Shown here: piece after piece, positions 28,356 to 37,409 of the stretch
Position numbering within the stretch: position 1 is the stretch's first letter
How the letters are laid out: each line of letters begins with the position of its first letter
IMG/VR virus record: IMGVR_UViG_3300009703_000007
Coordinates: 1 to 64,000 of that record
DNA length: 64,000 bases
Source of the DNA: a virus
Strand: one strand, 5' to 3'
Program-made: the position numbers and the translations under genes
Notes under the pieces: generated by a model
Told to the model about the DNA's origin: nothing
Databases searched by the model: none
Seen by the model: only the letters and a program-made list of their open reading frames with translations

Positions 28356-30158
28356 ATGAGCGACTATCAGACATTCGGCATGTACTTAGTCAACGACATT
28401 CTTCCAGATGGTTACAAGCTGGAAGGTGAGGTGACCAAAAAGGTGCTCTTGCGAAAGATGGCCAAGCTGGCCAAAGATCGTCCCGAGGAGTACGGCTACG
28501 TTATCCAGGATATGAAGGCCCTGGGCGACAAGATTGCTACGTACGACGGAATTTCTGTTGGCCTGGAGGATATTGAGCCGGACTACGCTGCCCGTGACAA
28601 GATACTGGCTAAAGCCGACAAGGCTATAGACAAAGCTAAGTCCACGGACGAGAAGCTTGAGATCATGGTCAATGCCCAGCAGGAAGTAGGCGAGTTGGCC
28701 ATGCGCCACCCAGGTAGTATGGCTATGATGGCACGTGCTGGGGGGCGCGGAAACAAGGGACAGCTGATGAAGTCGGTGGCATCCCCCGTAATCGTGGCTG
28801 ATCAGAAGGGTAGAGGTGTACCCTACCTCATACGCAACTCCTACGCCGAAGGGTTGACGCCAGGAGAGTATTGGATTGCAGCTAACGAAGCGAGACAGAA
28901 CGTTATTACAGGACAGCTGGCCACCGCAGAGCCAGGTGCTCAGGGGAAGATCCTTACTAACCTCACGTCTGACTTAGTAATCACGGCCGATGACTGTGGT
29001 ACCACCAACGGAGTGTCCCTACCGGTCAAGTCTCCAGAGCTTGTAGACAGGTACACTGCAAATAACCGCGGCGTGAAGATAGAGTATAACACGTTGGTAA
29101 CGTCTTCGGTCCAGCAACGTCTGCTGGAGGACGGGGTTAGGCGTCTGATAGTCAGGTCCCCTATGACCTGTACTCTGCGTGAGGGTGTGTGTAAGCACTG
29201 CCAGGGTTTGGATGAGAAGGGCAACTTACATGAAGAGGGTACCAACGTAGGTATCCGAGCAGCGCACGCGCTTAGTGAGCCACTCACTCAGCTAGCCCTT
29301 AGTGCTAAGCACGGCCTACGCTTGGCTAAGAAGGACGCTGGTCCCACAGGCCTCAAAGCATTCGTGCAGTACATGGAAGCTCCTAAGACATTCCCACACA
29401 AGGCTGCTATAGCCCGGGAAGACGGTGTTGTGGGAGAGATCACCAAAGCCCCGCAGGGCGGCTACTACGTACACGTAGGTAAGTACAAAGAGTACGTACC
29501 CGTAGGACTCGACCTCCTAGTTAAGTCCGGCGACAGAGTTGAAGCGGGCGATGCACTTTCAGAGGGCATACTCTACCCGCCGGATGTTGTGGAGCATAAG
29601 GGCATAGGTGCGGGGCGTGAGTACCTGGTAAACTCTCTTCACCAGAACGTGTTCTCAGGGAACATGGACAGGCGCCACCTTGAGCTTCTAGCTAAGAAGC
29701 ACCTCAACTACGTCAAGATAGACGAGGATGCAGACGATGATGCTCACTATCTACCTGGGGAGGTGGTAGACTACAATAAGTTCAAGGAAACCATAAAGGC
29801 GAAGACGACCAAGAAGGTTGGAGCGGACATACTAGGAGACTATCTGGCTAGTGACGTACTGCACTTTACAGTGGGTACTAGAGTGACGTCTAGAGTGATC
29901 GCGGCGCTGGAGCGTAACAACGTGGATGAGGTGGATGTGGCAGACCGACCGCCCAAGTTCACAGCGGTGGTAGCGCCGATGTCCAGGGTACCACTACATA
30001 ATCCCGACTGGATGCAGAGACTAAATCACAGACTACTCAAGGATTCTTTGTTGAGAGCCGCTCACTTTGGACAGGAGTCCAGTCTGCACAGCCTCAACCC
30101 CATGCCAGCATACGCGTACGGGGCAGAGTTTGGTGTTGGCAGAGGACCAGGGTATTAA
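28356..30158 (+). CDS. RNA polymerase beta-prime C-terminal half (phage-encoded)
   Basis: 600 residues aligned by eye to E. coli beta-prime from about residue 620 to near the C-terminus. All four ligands of the second zinc site are kept: C214 (DDCGT), C272, C279 and C282 (CTLREGVCKHC), matching C814, C888, C895, C898. The bridge-helix region is ANEARQNVITGQLATAEPG. The trigger loop SEPLTQLALSAKHG keeps the catalytic His (H319 = H936) but has Leu and Ser for M932 and R933. LVNSLHQNVF and DRRHLELLAKKHL match the C-terminal clamp region. The DFDGD catalytic loop is not in this protein and must be supplied by another subunit. Confidence 0.85.
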   Translation: MSDYQTFGMYLVNDILPDGYKLEGEVTKKVLLRKMAKLAKDRPEEYGYVIQDMKALGDKIATYDGISVGLEDIEPDYAARDKILAKADKAIDKAKSTDEKLEIMVNAQQEVGELAMRHPGSMAMMARAGGRGNKGQLMKSVASPVIVADQKGRGVPYLIRNSYAEGLTPGEYWIAANEARQNVITGQLATAEPGAQGKILTNLTSDLVITADDCGTTNGVSLPVKSPELVDRYTANNRGVKIEYNTLVTSSVQQRLLEDGVRRLIVRSPMTCTLREGVCKHCQGLDEKGNLHEEGTNVGIRAAHALSEPLTQLALSAKHGLRLAKKDAGPTGLKAFVQYMEAPKTFPHKAAIAREDGVVGEITKAPQGGYYVHVGKYKEYVPVGLDLLVKSGDRVEAGDALSEGILYPPDVVEHKGIGAGREYLVNSLHQNVFSGNMDRRHLELLAKKHLNYVKIDEDADDDAHYLPGEVVDYNKFKETIKAKTTKKVGADILGDYLASDVLHFTVGTRVTSRVIAALERNNVDEVDVADRPPKFTAVVAPMSRVPLHNPDWMQRLNHRLLKDSLLRAAHFGQESSLHSLNPMPAYAYGAEFGVGRGPGY

Positions 30159-30191
30159 GGGTATTTACCCTATTCTACTATAGAGGAAGAC

Positions 30192-30608
30192 ATGGCTACA
30201 GGAATTGTACATTGGTATACCGCGTCGATGACAGGCGTCACCGCGGCCGGAGAGAGTACCCCAGTGGTGTTTAGCCCAGCAGCCGCTGGTGCCAACACAC
30301 TTATTGCGTTCAATGGTATGTTGGGAGACCGCATAACCGGACTTCGAATCAAGCGGGTCACAGATGTCACTGCCACCAACTACGATGTGCACGTGTATAA
30401 AGACGTGGGAGGGACACTACACGCGTATTCAGTGTACGCTATCGCGTTCGACGCTGACCTCAAGTGGGATTTTGCTATCGATGATCTGAACACAGACGCC
30501 AAGGCTGCAGTAGATCGGTTGTACGTAACCGCGCAGGTCAACTCTGGAGCGGACCCGATCGACATAGACGTAGAGCTTACGGTAGCTCCGGCGATTGGTG
30601 GCAACTAG
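30192..30608 (+). CDS. Virion structural protein, 138 aa
   Basis: Ala/Thr/Val-rich beta protein (ATNYDVHVYKDVGGTLHAYSVYAIAF). In style it resembles small capsid-surface or tail-associated proteins. Preceded by CTACTATAGAGGAAGAC, which combines a -10-like box with the ribosome-binding site. First gene of the contiguous virion module. Confidence 0.55.
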   Translation: MATGIVHWYTASMTGVTAAGESTPVVFSPAAAGANTLIAFNGMLGDRITGLRIKRVTDVTATNYDVHVYKDVGGTLHAYSVYAIAFDADLKWDFAIDDLNTDAKAAVDRLYVTAQVNSGADPIDIDVELTVAPAIGGN

Positions 30609-30622
30609 CCCTACGTGACATC

Positions 30623-31462
30623 ATGGCCTACCCACAGCCCAGCCCTCAAGGAGGAACAGCTACAGCTTCTTATGAGGATGTGCCTTTAGGCGAGCGCGGT
30701 GGGCGTGTGCCCATAACAGTTTTAGGGCCCCTGGATCCCCTACCCAGCGTAAGATCGGACGTCTCTACCCTTGACAGTCATGTCATACCTACTCCTCGTA
30801 GGCCTTTAGCCATGGAGGTCGCGTCGACTTCAGACGACGATCGTGTCGATGGGGAGGGCGTCCATTGCGTAGAAATACACGGTTTGGTTGTTGACTCGAA
30901 GGGCAATTGGCGTGAGGCGCAGGAGGAAGTTGTGCTCTCAGGTACTGAACCGAAGAGACTTGAACACCGTTATATACGTATCAACAGCTTCCACACACAC
31001 AAAACCAAGTATCCAGGGAATGCACCTCATGGTGACGTGGAAATCCGAGGTCGTCGCAACCAAAACGTGTACGCACGCATGGTACGAGGCGCCAACGAAG
31101 CGGGACAAGCAATGTACACGGTTCCAGATGGCTTCAACGGCTATCTATTCGAGTGGTCTGCCGGGTCGACACAAGCAGCGGTGGTAGTGTTGCTCCTGTC
31201 CACGTGTGACTGGAAAGACCGCCTTCTCAGGGAGGGTGTGTTCATGCTGGACGATTGTGTGATTGCTACTGCGCACGTAGTAAGGAGCTTTGGGTCCCCT
31301 CTACGCATGCCCCCCAGGACCGACATAAAATTAGCTACGGAGCTTGGAAAGTCGGGAAGGCCTGTGGTGCCCAAGCGTGGCGACAGAGAAAGATCGACTA
31401 AACTTAAGAGTACCCCTGGAAAGACCGTGGGTAGCTTTTCCTTATACTTGGAGCCTATATAA
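30623..31462 (+). CDS. Virion-module protein, 279 aa
   Basis: Pro-rich N-terminus (1-70), then a beta-rich domain with RYIRINSFHTHKTKYPGN and EIRGRRNQNVYARM, and a basic C-terminus. Position between two small structural genes suggests a virion component; no family was recognised. Confidence 0.55.
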   Translation: MAYPQPSPQGGTATASYEDVPLGERGGRVPITVLGPLDPLPSVRSDVSTLDSHVIPTPRRPLAMEVASTSDDDRVDGEGVHCVEIHGLVVDSKGNWREAQEEVVLSGTEPKRLEHRYIRINSFHTHKTKYPGNAPHGDVEIRGRRNQNVYARMVRGANEAGQAMYTVPDGFNGYLFEWSAGSTQAAVVVLLLSTCDWKDRLLREGVFMLDDCVIATAHVVRSFGSPLRMPPRTDIKLATELGKSGRPVVPKRGDRERSTKLKSTPGKTVGSFSLYLEPI

Positions 31463-31465
31463 CTC

Positions 31466-31909
31466 ATGGCTTTTACCCAGCCTATAACCGGCGAGACCTC
31501 CGCAGCGAAAGTTGCAGCCGAAGACGCGGCTGCAGCTACGTCAGCTTCTGTAGCTGTTACGTTGGGACTGTCTATAGACCGTACCTTCCCCGCAGCTGCT
31601 ACGGACACCATCAAGGAGAGGATTTCCTTCCCTTATGGCCTTTCACAAGTATCAGGTATAGCTGTGTGCTCTATCGGGGTGAGAGGTACAGGCACAATAA
31701 AAGTGAGTAACGGAATAGCGGGAAGTGGTAACTCCATGTTGAACAGCGACTTCGACGTCAGCACGCTAGCGGCAGACGATGCAATTGAAGGCCTTACGCT
31801 GACATCTACAGAAGCTGATCTACAGGGGACATCTCTACAAGGCCTGACACTAGAGTTTGTCAATTGCACTGTGCCTCATCTGATCAAGATCAAGTTCCAG
31901 GAGCAGTAG
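31466..31909 (+). CDS. Virion structural protein, 147 aa
   Basis: Ala/Thr/Ser-rich, beta (SGIAVCSIGVRGTGTIKVSNGIAGSGN). Four nt after the 30623 stop. Probably a surface or fibre-associated protein by composition; inference only. Confidence 0.55.
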   Translation: MAFTQPITGETSAAKVAAEDAAAATSASVAVTLGLSIDRTFPAAATDTIKERISFPYGLSQVSGIAVCSIGVRGTGTIKVSNGIAGSGNSMLNSDFDVSTLAADDAIEGLTLTSTEADLQGTSLQGLTLEFVNCTVPHLIKIKFQEQ

Positions 31910-31912
31910 AAC

Positions 31913-32710
31913 GTGGCCACCTACGAAACCATAGCTGAGTGGCAGGCTGCACAAGGGGGAGGAGGATCTCCTTGGAAGAACATCTGGGAGATAGATTTCT
32001 CGACACTAGGGTCGGATACCTGGGCAGATGGTACGCAAGCCATCACTGCCACCGCGGGGGATAACCTTGTCTCGGTTAACTGGACAGTAGGGAATCAAGG
32101 CAATTCCACCACGTTCGGTCCTGACGGTGCCAACGGTGTTGTGATAGACCCGACTAGTTCACCCTCTACGTTGTGGTGGTCGTCTAGCGACACAGCGCCA
32201 TATATAGAGGCAGACCTAGCTGATCTACTAGGCGAAGCTATGTCCCGCGATGATGTGTACTCATTCCAGATGGAGTGGAGTGGCGATGTTATCGGTGCCA
32301 ACTACGAAGCGGTAGGACTCGGTGTCGTGGACTCAACCACCAAGGGACCGACTAATCGAGTACGTTACGCCAATGGGGAGAAGTGGACCCCGGGAAGATT
32401 CAACTCTTCAACGTCACATTCGTTTACGGACGTAGCCCTTATAGGTGTGACCGGTACCCAGATTGTAATCTTCGGCGGAGGCGTAGGATATCGTTGTGGG
32501 AGGTCTACAACAGGCATCGGCGCGGTAGGTGACATGATGGATCAATCCAACGCCGCCAAGGACTTCGGCACGATGATTTCCAACACGCCGGGCAACACAG
32601 CGCAGCACATGGACGTGGACAGCCTTAAGGTGAAGCTCTTCGTTGAAAAGCAGGGAGGAGCTGCAGCGTATTCACAGACTCTCTCGAAGTTCTCTCTTTG
32701 GAAGAAGTAA
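31913..32710 (+). CDS. Lectin-like or fibre-type virion protein, 265 aa
   Basis: GTG start at 31913. Gly/Ser/Thr/Trp-rich beta-sandwich-like pattern (WEIDFSTLGSDTWADGTQAI, VGLGVVDSTTKG, FGGGVGYRCG), typical of carbohydrate-binding or fibre head domains. Last gene before the structured leader at 32711-32840. Confidence 0.5.
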   Translation: MATYETIAEWQAAQGGGGSPWKNIWEIDFSTLGSDTWADGTQAITATAGDNLVSVNWTVGNQGNSTTFGPDGANGVVIDPTSSPSTLWWSSSDTAPYIEADLADLLGEAMSRDDVYSFQMEWSGDVIGANYEAVGLGVVDSTTKGPTNRVRYANGEKWTPGRFNSSTSHSFTDVALIGVTGTQIVIFGGGVGYRCGRSTTGIGAVGDMMDQSNAAKDFGTMISNTPGNTAQHMDVDSLKVKLFVEKQGGAAAYSQTLSKFSLWKK

Positions 32711-32840
32711 AAGGCACAAGGCCACAGGTACTATATTGACACACTAAAACTTTGCTTAGCACCTACCTGGAACTAAGCTTTATCAGCTGGACACGGTGTG
32801 ACGAATCACACCCGAGTGAGCAGCTTGTACACAAGGCCAC
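32711..32840 (+). ncRNA. Structured leader between 31913 and 32841 genes
   Basis: No gene. Holds TACTATATTGAC (32729-), hairpin GCTTAG/CTAAGC (32754-32759, 32773-32778), and a perfect 7-bp hairpin GGTGTGA-CGAA-TCACACC (32795-32812) enclosed by AGCTG/CAGCT (32785-32789, 32821-32825). The 12-bp sequence CACAAGGCCACA occurs at both ends (32715-32726 and 32830-32841). Looks like a folded 5' leader of the 32841 gene. Confidence 0.55.
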
Positions 32841-33647
32841 ATGGCCTACAATAGAGAAGAAATTAGGAGCTTTTACAATATGTACACTAAGTTAGCATTT
32901 GTACAGGGAGTTCAGCACAGCCTCGTAGAGGCCGGGTTCTTAGCTTACACTGGCGCCGATGAGGCGACTGAACATGCGCAGAAGCTAGCTGGCTGTCTCA
33001 CTGTTGACCCCGCAGAGGTCGAGTTTGGACCATCTGAAGTAGCTGAAATCGCAGACACCCTTATGGGCCTCAAGATGGCCGGGGTAGCGCAGCCCGCTGA
33101 AGACACCGAAGCTCTGACGCGACTGGAAACTGCAGTAACCAATATCAAGCGTGCCATGCAGGAAGGCGGAGACCTCGCCGATCCAGGTGCCGCAGGAGCC
33201 GACGTAGATACCAACGCCAAGGCAGATTATGATGTGTCCGGAAACGGAGACACCTCCACTCCAATCGGAGCGGGATCTACCACGGGTGATGAATCCGACC
33301 GGTCTCCGGCCGACTCTGTGCCCGACAGAAAGGCGCCCGAGGGTGCTGACGGTGCGGGAGCCGATACCAACGCCAAGGCCAAGTACCAGGTCCCCGGAAA
33401 CGGCGACTCTGCTATTGCTGAGCGACAGACCACCGGCGATGAGCTGAAGGTAGCTGCTCAGTGGGGAGCGCAGCTGGTCGAAGGTGTGGAAAACGCCGTC
33501 AAGGTAGCAACAGTCCGTGAGCTTGTCAAGCTTCAGACGGACACGGAGCGACAGGGGCTGGTTGATTATGTCAACCATAACTTCTCTGCTAAGTCCGCAG
33601 CCACTGATGACGATATTCTCGCGGCTATAGCATCAGCGGCTAACTAG
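32841..33647 (+). CDS. Acidic virion-internal or scaffold-like protein with N-terminal tag
   Basis: 268 residues. The N-terminus contains LAFVQGVQHSLVEAGFLAY, the shared tag. The middle has two copies of a DTNAKAxYxVxGNGD unit (about residues 122-136 and 175-188), Gly/Asp/Pro-rich and probably disordered; the C-terminal 60 residues are helical. Followed by a strong terminator. Head scaffold or internal protein is inferred from composition and position. Confidence 0.55.
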   Translation: MAYNREEIRSFYNMYTKLAFVQGVQHSLVEAGFLAYTGADEATEHAQKLAGCLTVDPAEVEFGPSEVAEIADTLMGLKMAGVAQPAEDTEALTRLETAVTNIKRAMQEGGDLADPGAAGADVDTNAKADYDVSGNGDTSTPIGAGSTTGDESDRSPADSVPDRKAPEGADGAGADTNAKAKYQVPGNGDSAIAERQTTGDELKVAAQWGAQLVEGVENAVKVATVRELVKLQTDTERQGLVDYVNHNFSAKSAATDDDILAAIASAAN

Positions 33648-33670
33648 CCACCCTGGGTATACACTGACTG

Positions 33671-33702
33671 GGCTGCGCTCGCTTAGCGAGTCGTAGCCTT
33701 TT
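33671..33702 (+). terminator. Intrinsic terminator
   Basis: GGCT...AGCC and CTCGC (33678-33682)/GCGAG (33686-33690) form a GC-rich stem with TTAG-containing loop, followed by TTTT. Lies 23 nt after the stop at 33647. Confidence 0.75.
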
Positions 33703-33715
33703 CGTTTATAGGCTT

Positions 33716-34024
33716 ATGACGTTAACAGACTACGTAAAATTAGCGGGGGGTGCTATATTCGCGCCGCCACAAGCTATGGTGCCTAGGTCTCCATCGCCCG
33801 CTACGGGTGTAACAGCACCCACCCCTCCGGGGTTAGGTGCGTCTCCAGGGGTAAAGCTGCCTGCCGCGTCCGCAGCTCCGTCGCCCGCAGTGGCTAAAGT
33901 GCCTAAGCCCCCTAAGCCACCCAAGCCAAAGGCGCCGCTTAAGTTACCAAAGCTGAAGCCCAAGCTGGGAACAGACTTTGCGTCTCACGTTAGGCATACG
34001 TCGTTAGTGACCTTTCCGGCCTGA
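33716..34024 (+). CDS. Pro/Lys-rich protein, 102 aa
   Basis: N-terminus TLTDYVKLAGGAIFA, then a long Pro/Ala/Ser stretch and KVPKPPKPPKPKAPLKLPKL, strongly basic and unfolded. The layout of short tag plus basic tail suggests a DNA-interacting internal protein. It begins at a weak ribosome-binding site (TAGGCTT). Confidence 0.5.
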   Translation: MTLTDYVKLAGGAIFAPPQAMVPRSPSPATGVTAPTPPGLGASPGVKLPAASAAPSPAVAKVPKPPKPPKPKAPLKLPKLKPKLGTDFASHVRHTSLVTFPA

Positions 34025-34059
34025 GCTATATACTCTATCCTTAAGCAGTGAGTGAATAG

Positions 34060-34635
34060 ATGCAGATAGCTTTCATTACAGGTGTTCAGAGCGCCCTGTT
34101 AGACGCAGGATTACTGAAGTACGCCAGCTTTGATCTACAGTTAGCCCACGCCCACGCAGCCGCTAAGATCGCGATGGAGGCGGAAGGTCTTGACGCGTAT
34201 TCAGAAGAGGACATACAGGACTTGATCAGTGTGTTGCTCCAACTGGAAGATCAGGCAAGTGGTCCTCCTGAAGGAGAGCTTGGAGTTCCCGAGGGTATCA
34301 CGGCACCTCAAGTCCCTTTGTCGGAGTCTCCTGAGAGCATGTCTTCGGACGAGAATAAGCCGGACCAGGCCATGGAACACGGCGAGGAAGTGCTCCAGTA
34401 CCAGGACAAAGTCGCTATAGTAGGTGGATTGATACGAAAGGGCGTTTCCAACGTGGCTCGAGAGGTGGGCGACAGACTCAAGCCTAAGACCATGCTGGGA
34501 AAAGGGCTTGCAGCAGGCTCTACACTACTTACAGCGGCAGGTACAGGCGCGTACGTAAACAAAAAGCAGCAGCAAGCACAGGCGCCTATCTCAACCGAGA
34601 TAAGTAGAGCCGAGCGCAAGCTGAGAGGTTACTAA
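34060..34635 (+). CDS. Virion protein with N-terminal tag and membrane segment, 191 aa
   Basis: Starts MQIAFITGVQSALLDAGLLKYA, the clearest copy of the shared tag. Then an acidic Ser/Pro/Glu middle and a Gly/Ala hydrophobic segment near residues 148-168 (KGLAAGSTLLTAAGTGAYV). Preceded by CTATATACTCTATCC. Two nt before the 34638 gene. Confidence 0.6.
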   Translation: MQIAFITGVQSALLDAGLLKYASFDLQLAHAHAAAKIAMEAEGLDAYSEEDIQDLISVLLQLEDQASGPPEGELGVPEGITAPQVPLSESPESMSSDENKPDQAMEHGEEVLQYQDKVAIVGGLIRKGVSNVAREVGDRLKPKTMLGKGLAAGSTLLTAAGTGAYVNKKQQQAQAPISTEISRAERKLRGY

Positions 34636-34637
34636 CT

Positions 34638-36719
34638 ATGCCAATGATCCCGTACACGGGTCAGTATGCCCAGACAGATACCGAGCAGGTATTTTCCCAG
34701 GCGTTCTCTGAGCAGGCTTACAGCCTTCTCGGCTCCCGTTTTCCTAACTTGTTAGAACACATCGCTACCTTCAAGGTAGTAGAGGCTGATCTGAATTCGG
34801 GTAAAGCTGTAGGCACCTTCATCCTAATACTGGGGGAAGAGGTTATTTACATCCCTGTAGTTCTGGGGGAGGGGGAAGTTCGCCCCCTCATGATGATGTA
34901 CCACAAGCGTACGGACATGTTCACCCCACTGAACAACTCTTGGATCGAGAGAACATTATCTGATTCGCAGAGGTCTATTGGTGATCCTGCTCTTCAGCCC
35001 GCCACGCTCAACCACGATATAAGTCTCCGTAACCTAGTCCGCCCGCCCAACCTCGTAGGTCGGTTCGCGTACGCGTCAGACCAGTCGTACGCTCTGAAGG
35101 CGCTGGATGAGAGCCCTTCTCAGGTGAAGGAAGCCTTTGCTGAGGTGCTAAAGGGCCATCACGATGTATTAGAGCACGTACTGAATGTGTACGATTTTGA
35201 GCAGGTCAAGGACGCGCTACGAAAGGAAGCTACCAAGGTGGCTGTTTCCCCCCTCCCCGAGGAGGTAGTAGTGTTCGAGGGAGACCCCAAGGAAGTCAAC
35301 GCTACACAGTTCAAAGAGATGTTCGGAAAGCAGTCCCCACGAGCATTCGAGGCGCTGGTTACGCGCGGGGTAGCAGTGTCGGATAGTCGCCCCGAGGGAT
35401 CGCATAACAGCCTTGCTCGCTTAGACGTGAGCGGTAATTTCGAAGAGATCAAAGATCCCGGCGTATATGAGGTTCTCTTTGCTGACGGAGAGTCCAAAGT
35501 CTGCTTCGCTTTCCGGGGCCACGAAGATGTGCGAAGTTCTGACCCACCCGTAGGTGAGCTGGAGTCCCCTGGTGAGCGGGGCGGAAGTTCCCACCGACAC
35601 CCCGGCGTTCTGATAGTTACAGGAGACGCTACGCTTCACCGCGTTCGTAATGCGCTGGGCCGTCCCTTGCAGCCAGAAGCTTTGAAGGGTAGTAAGATCT
35701 ACGACGTTTTGTACGGCGGAAAGAAGTCCAAGCCCAGCCCTACTCATAAGGGGTTCTTTGTACACTGCAAGGATAACGGACGTTGGGCTATAACACCTCA
35801 GGTTACTATCAGGTCAGTACGCAACGAAGGTAAGGTCGTACATTATCGCGGTTACATGCCGGGAGCTCCGCACGCACACCTTGTGGTGGATCCCTCAGTG
35901 CCCGTTCAAGTGCCTAAGTACCTAGCTAGACGGTCCATGACGTATCTTCCTCCCAACGCTCAGTTTCTGCGCGTGGATGAGGTCAAGTACCTGGAAGACG
36001 CAGTCATCGAAGCTCCAGACATGTTGGCTATGATACTGGCGTCTAGAGTAAGAAGTAGAGGTGCGCGAGACCTTAAGATACAGTCAGTCGGTGAGAAGTC
36101 TTACTCCTTGGACGGCCGTCCTACGATGACCAAGGGTGCTGCCGTCAAGATGTTGATGGTTGACTACGGCCTAGGAGAGTCCGCCACATTCTCTGCTCTC
36201 AAGGAAGCGGACGAGCACAAGATTGTTCGGGCATTTGTGATACCTTCTGGTCTTGACACCAAGACTGCAGCGTTCGGGCAGCCAGAGCAAGGTCAAGACC
36301 CTTATGCTCAGCAGATGCAAGGTCAAGACCCTTATGCTCAGCAGATGCAGCAGCAGCCGGAAGTTCCTATGAGCATGGGAGACGATGTCACCATCGACCC
36401 GGAACTGATGCAGCAGGTAGCGCAGGCGCAGATGATGGATCCAGCGGTGCTGGACGCTGCTGTGATCGTGTCTCTGGCAAGAGTACCGGAGCTCCGAGAG
36501 TTGATCCTCGGCTACCTCCCCAACCTAAAGCAGGGTTTGGATAACTTCGGCAGGATACTCTTAGCGGTCTGGATACACCAAGACTCGGTGCGGGAGCAGG
36601 TTGGTGACAGCGCCTTCTCTAGTCTGGAAGATACTCTTATAACTACGTTTAAGTCCGTAGGTGACACAATTCTGCGCCTTAGCGACGGCACAGACATATT
36701 CGACGATACCAAGGAATAG
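34638..36719 (+). CDS. Large virion structural protein, 693 aa
   Basis: Not recognised by family. The N-terminal 150 residues are alpha/beta (GTFILILGEEVIYIPVVLGEG), the middle has KGFFVHCKDNGRWAITPQV, and a Gln-rich linker near 548-575 carries a perfect duplicated decapeptide QGQDPYAQQM. The C-terminal 120 residues are helical. Size and place before the protease would suit a portal-sized or internal core protein, but portal motifs are not evident. Confidence 0.6.
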   Translation: MPMIPYTGQYAQTDTEQVFSQAFSEQAYSLLGSRFPNLLEHIATFKVVEADLNSGKAVGTFILILGEEVIYIPVVLGEGEVRPLMMMYHKRTDMFTPLNNSWIERTLSDSQRSIGDPALQPATLNHDISLRNLVRPPNLVGRFAYASDQSYALKALDESPSQVKEAFAEVLKGHHDVLEHVLNVYDFEQVKDALRKEATKVAVSPLPEEVVVFEGDPKEVNATQFKEMFGKQSPRAFEALVTRGVAVSDSRPEGSHNSLARLDVSGNFEEIKDPGVYEVLFADGESKVCFAFRGHEDVRSSDPPVGELESPGERGGSSHRHPGVLIVTGDATLHRVRNALGRPLQPEALKGSKIYDVLYGGKKSKPSPTHKGFFVHCKDNGRWAITPQVTIRSVRNEGKVVHYRGYMPGAPHAHLVVDPSVPVQVPKYLARRSMTYLPPNAQFLRVDEVKYLEDAVIEAPDMLAMILASRVRSRGARDLKIQSVGEKSYSLDGRPTMTKGAAVKMLMVDYGLGESATFSALKEADEHKIVRAFVIPSGLDTKTAAFGQPEQGQDPYAQQMQGQDPYAQQMQQQPEVPMSMGDDVTIDPELMQQVAQAQMMDPAVLDAAVIVSLARVPELRELILGYLPNLKQGLDNFGRILLAVWIHQDSVREQVGDSAFSSLEDTLITTFKSVGDTILRLSDGTDIFDDTKE
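36291..36350. repeat. Two tandem 30-bp repeats
   Basis: The unit CAAGGTCAAGACCCTTATGC-CTCAGCAGATG-type sequence occurs twice in direct tandem within the 34638 gene, encoding the duplicated Gln-rich decapeptide. Confidence 0.75.
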
Positions 36720-36721
36720 TC

Positions 36722-37405
36722 ATGGGATCCCCTAGCCACGTAGTAGACCGCGCAATGGCGTCGTTAAGAGAGGGTACGCCCTCGGACGATGTAATGGTGC
36801 GTACCCTTGTGCGTGCCCTGGAATCTCTGGATAACACGTCTGATGAGCTCAAAGCGGCTCTGTCTATCTGGCAGGATCTAGCTAAGAAGTGCTACGTAGA
36901 AGCCTACCTACTTGTCACGGACGTAACATCCGTAGCAGTTGCTCTGGATATGCCAACGGGTGTAGTTCAGACCTACCAGGAATTCTTCTTTGACACGGAT
37001 GTCTTTGCGGACAAGCTACAAAAGTACTCTTACGCCCATGGGCTGTCGGATGGTCCCGGCAAGGAGCTAAAACTACTAGCACTCACTATGGGCAGGGAGT
37101 TCATCGACTGGAGACTAGGCAACACGCTGAGTATTCGTCCAGACGAGGTCCTTAGTCGCCTGTTGACCGATAGCTACGCTATGGCTAAAATAGGTATGCA
37201 GTCGGGGATGGTGACCTCTAAGTCTGCTAAGGAAGCATACCGCTGGGCCACTCTAGCCGCCAAGCTGGCGGATACCTTGAGTAGAAGAGAAGCTGCCGAG
37301 GAGACGGATGATATCTTCGAGGGATTACAGGTGGTACCTGTATTCGACGAAGTAGACATAAGCGACGCTTTGGACCTAGATCCCGCGTTGATCATACGAG
37401 GATAA
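36722..37405 (+). CDS. Helical virion-module protein, 227 aa
   Basis: All-alpha pattern with DTSDELKAALSIWQDLAKKC and acid-rich C-terminus. Follows the 34638 gene by 2 nt. Possibly a connector or head-core component; nothing diagnostic is seen. Confidence 0.6.
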   Translation: MGSPSHVVDRAMASLREGTPSDDVMVRTLVRALESLDNTSDELKAALSIWQDLAKKCYVEAYLLVTDVTSVAVALDMPTGVVQTYQEFFFDTDVFADKLQKYSYAHGLSDGPGKELKLLALTMGREFIDWRLGNTLSIRPDEVLSRLLTDSYAMAKIGMQSGMVTSKSAKEAYRWATLAAKLADTLSRREAAEETDDIFEGLQVVPVFDEVDISDALDLDPALIIRG

Positions 37406-37409
37406 TTAC

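Noticed and set aside
32770-32830. tRNA-like fold in the 32711-32840 leader
   Set aside because: The stems do not form a cloverleaf with anticodon and T-arm signatures.
34638-36719. Portal protein
   Set aside because: Size and position are suggestive, but no portal-type sequence pattern could be pointed to; left as a large virion protein.
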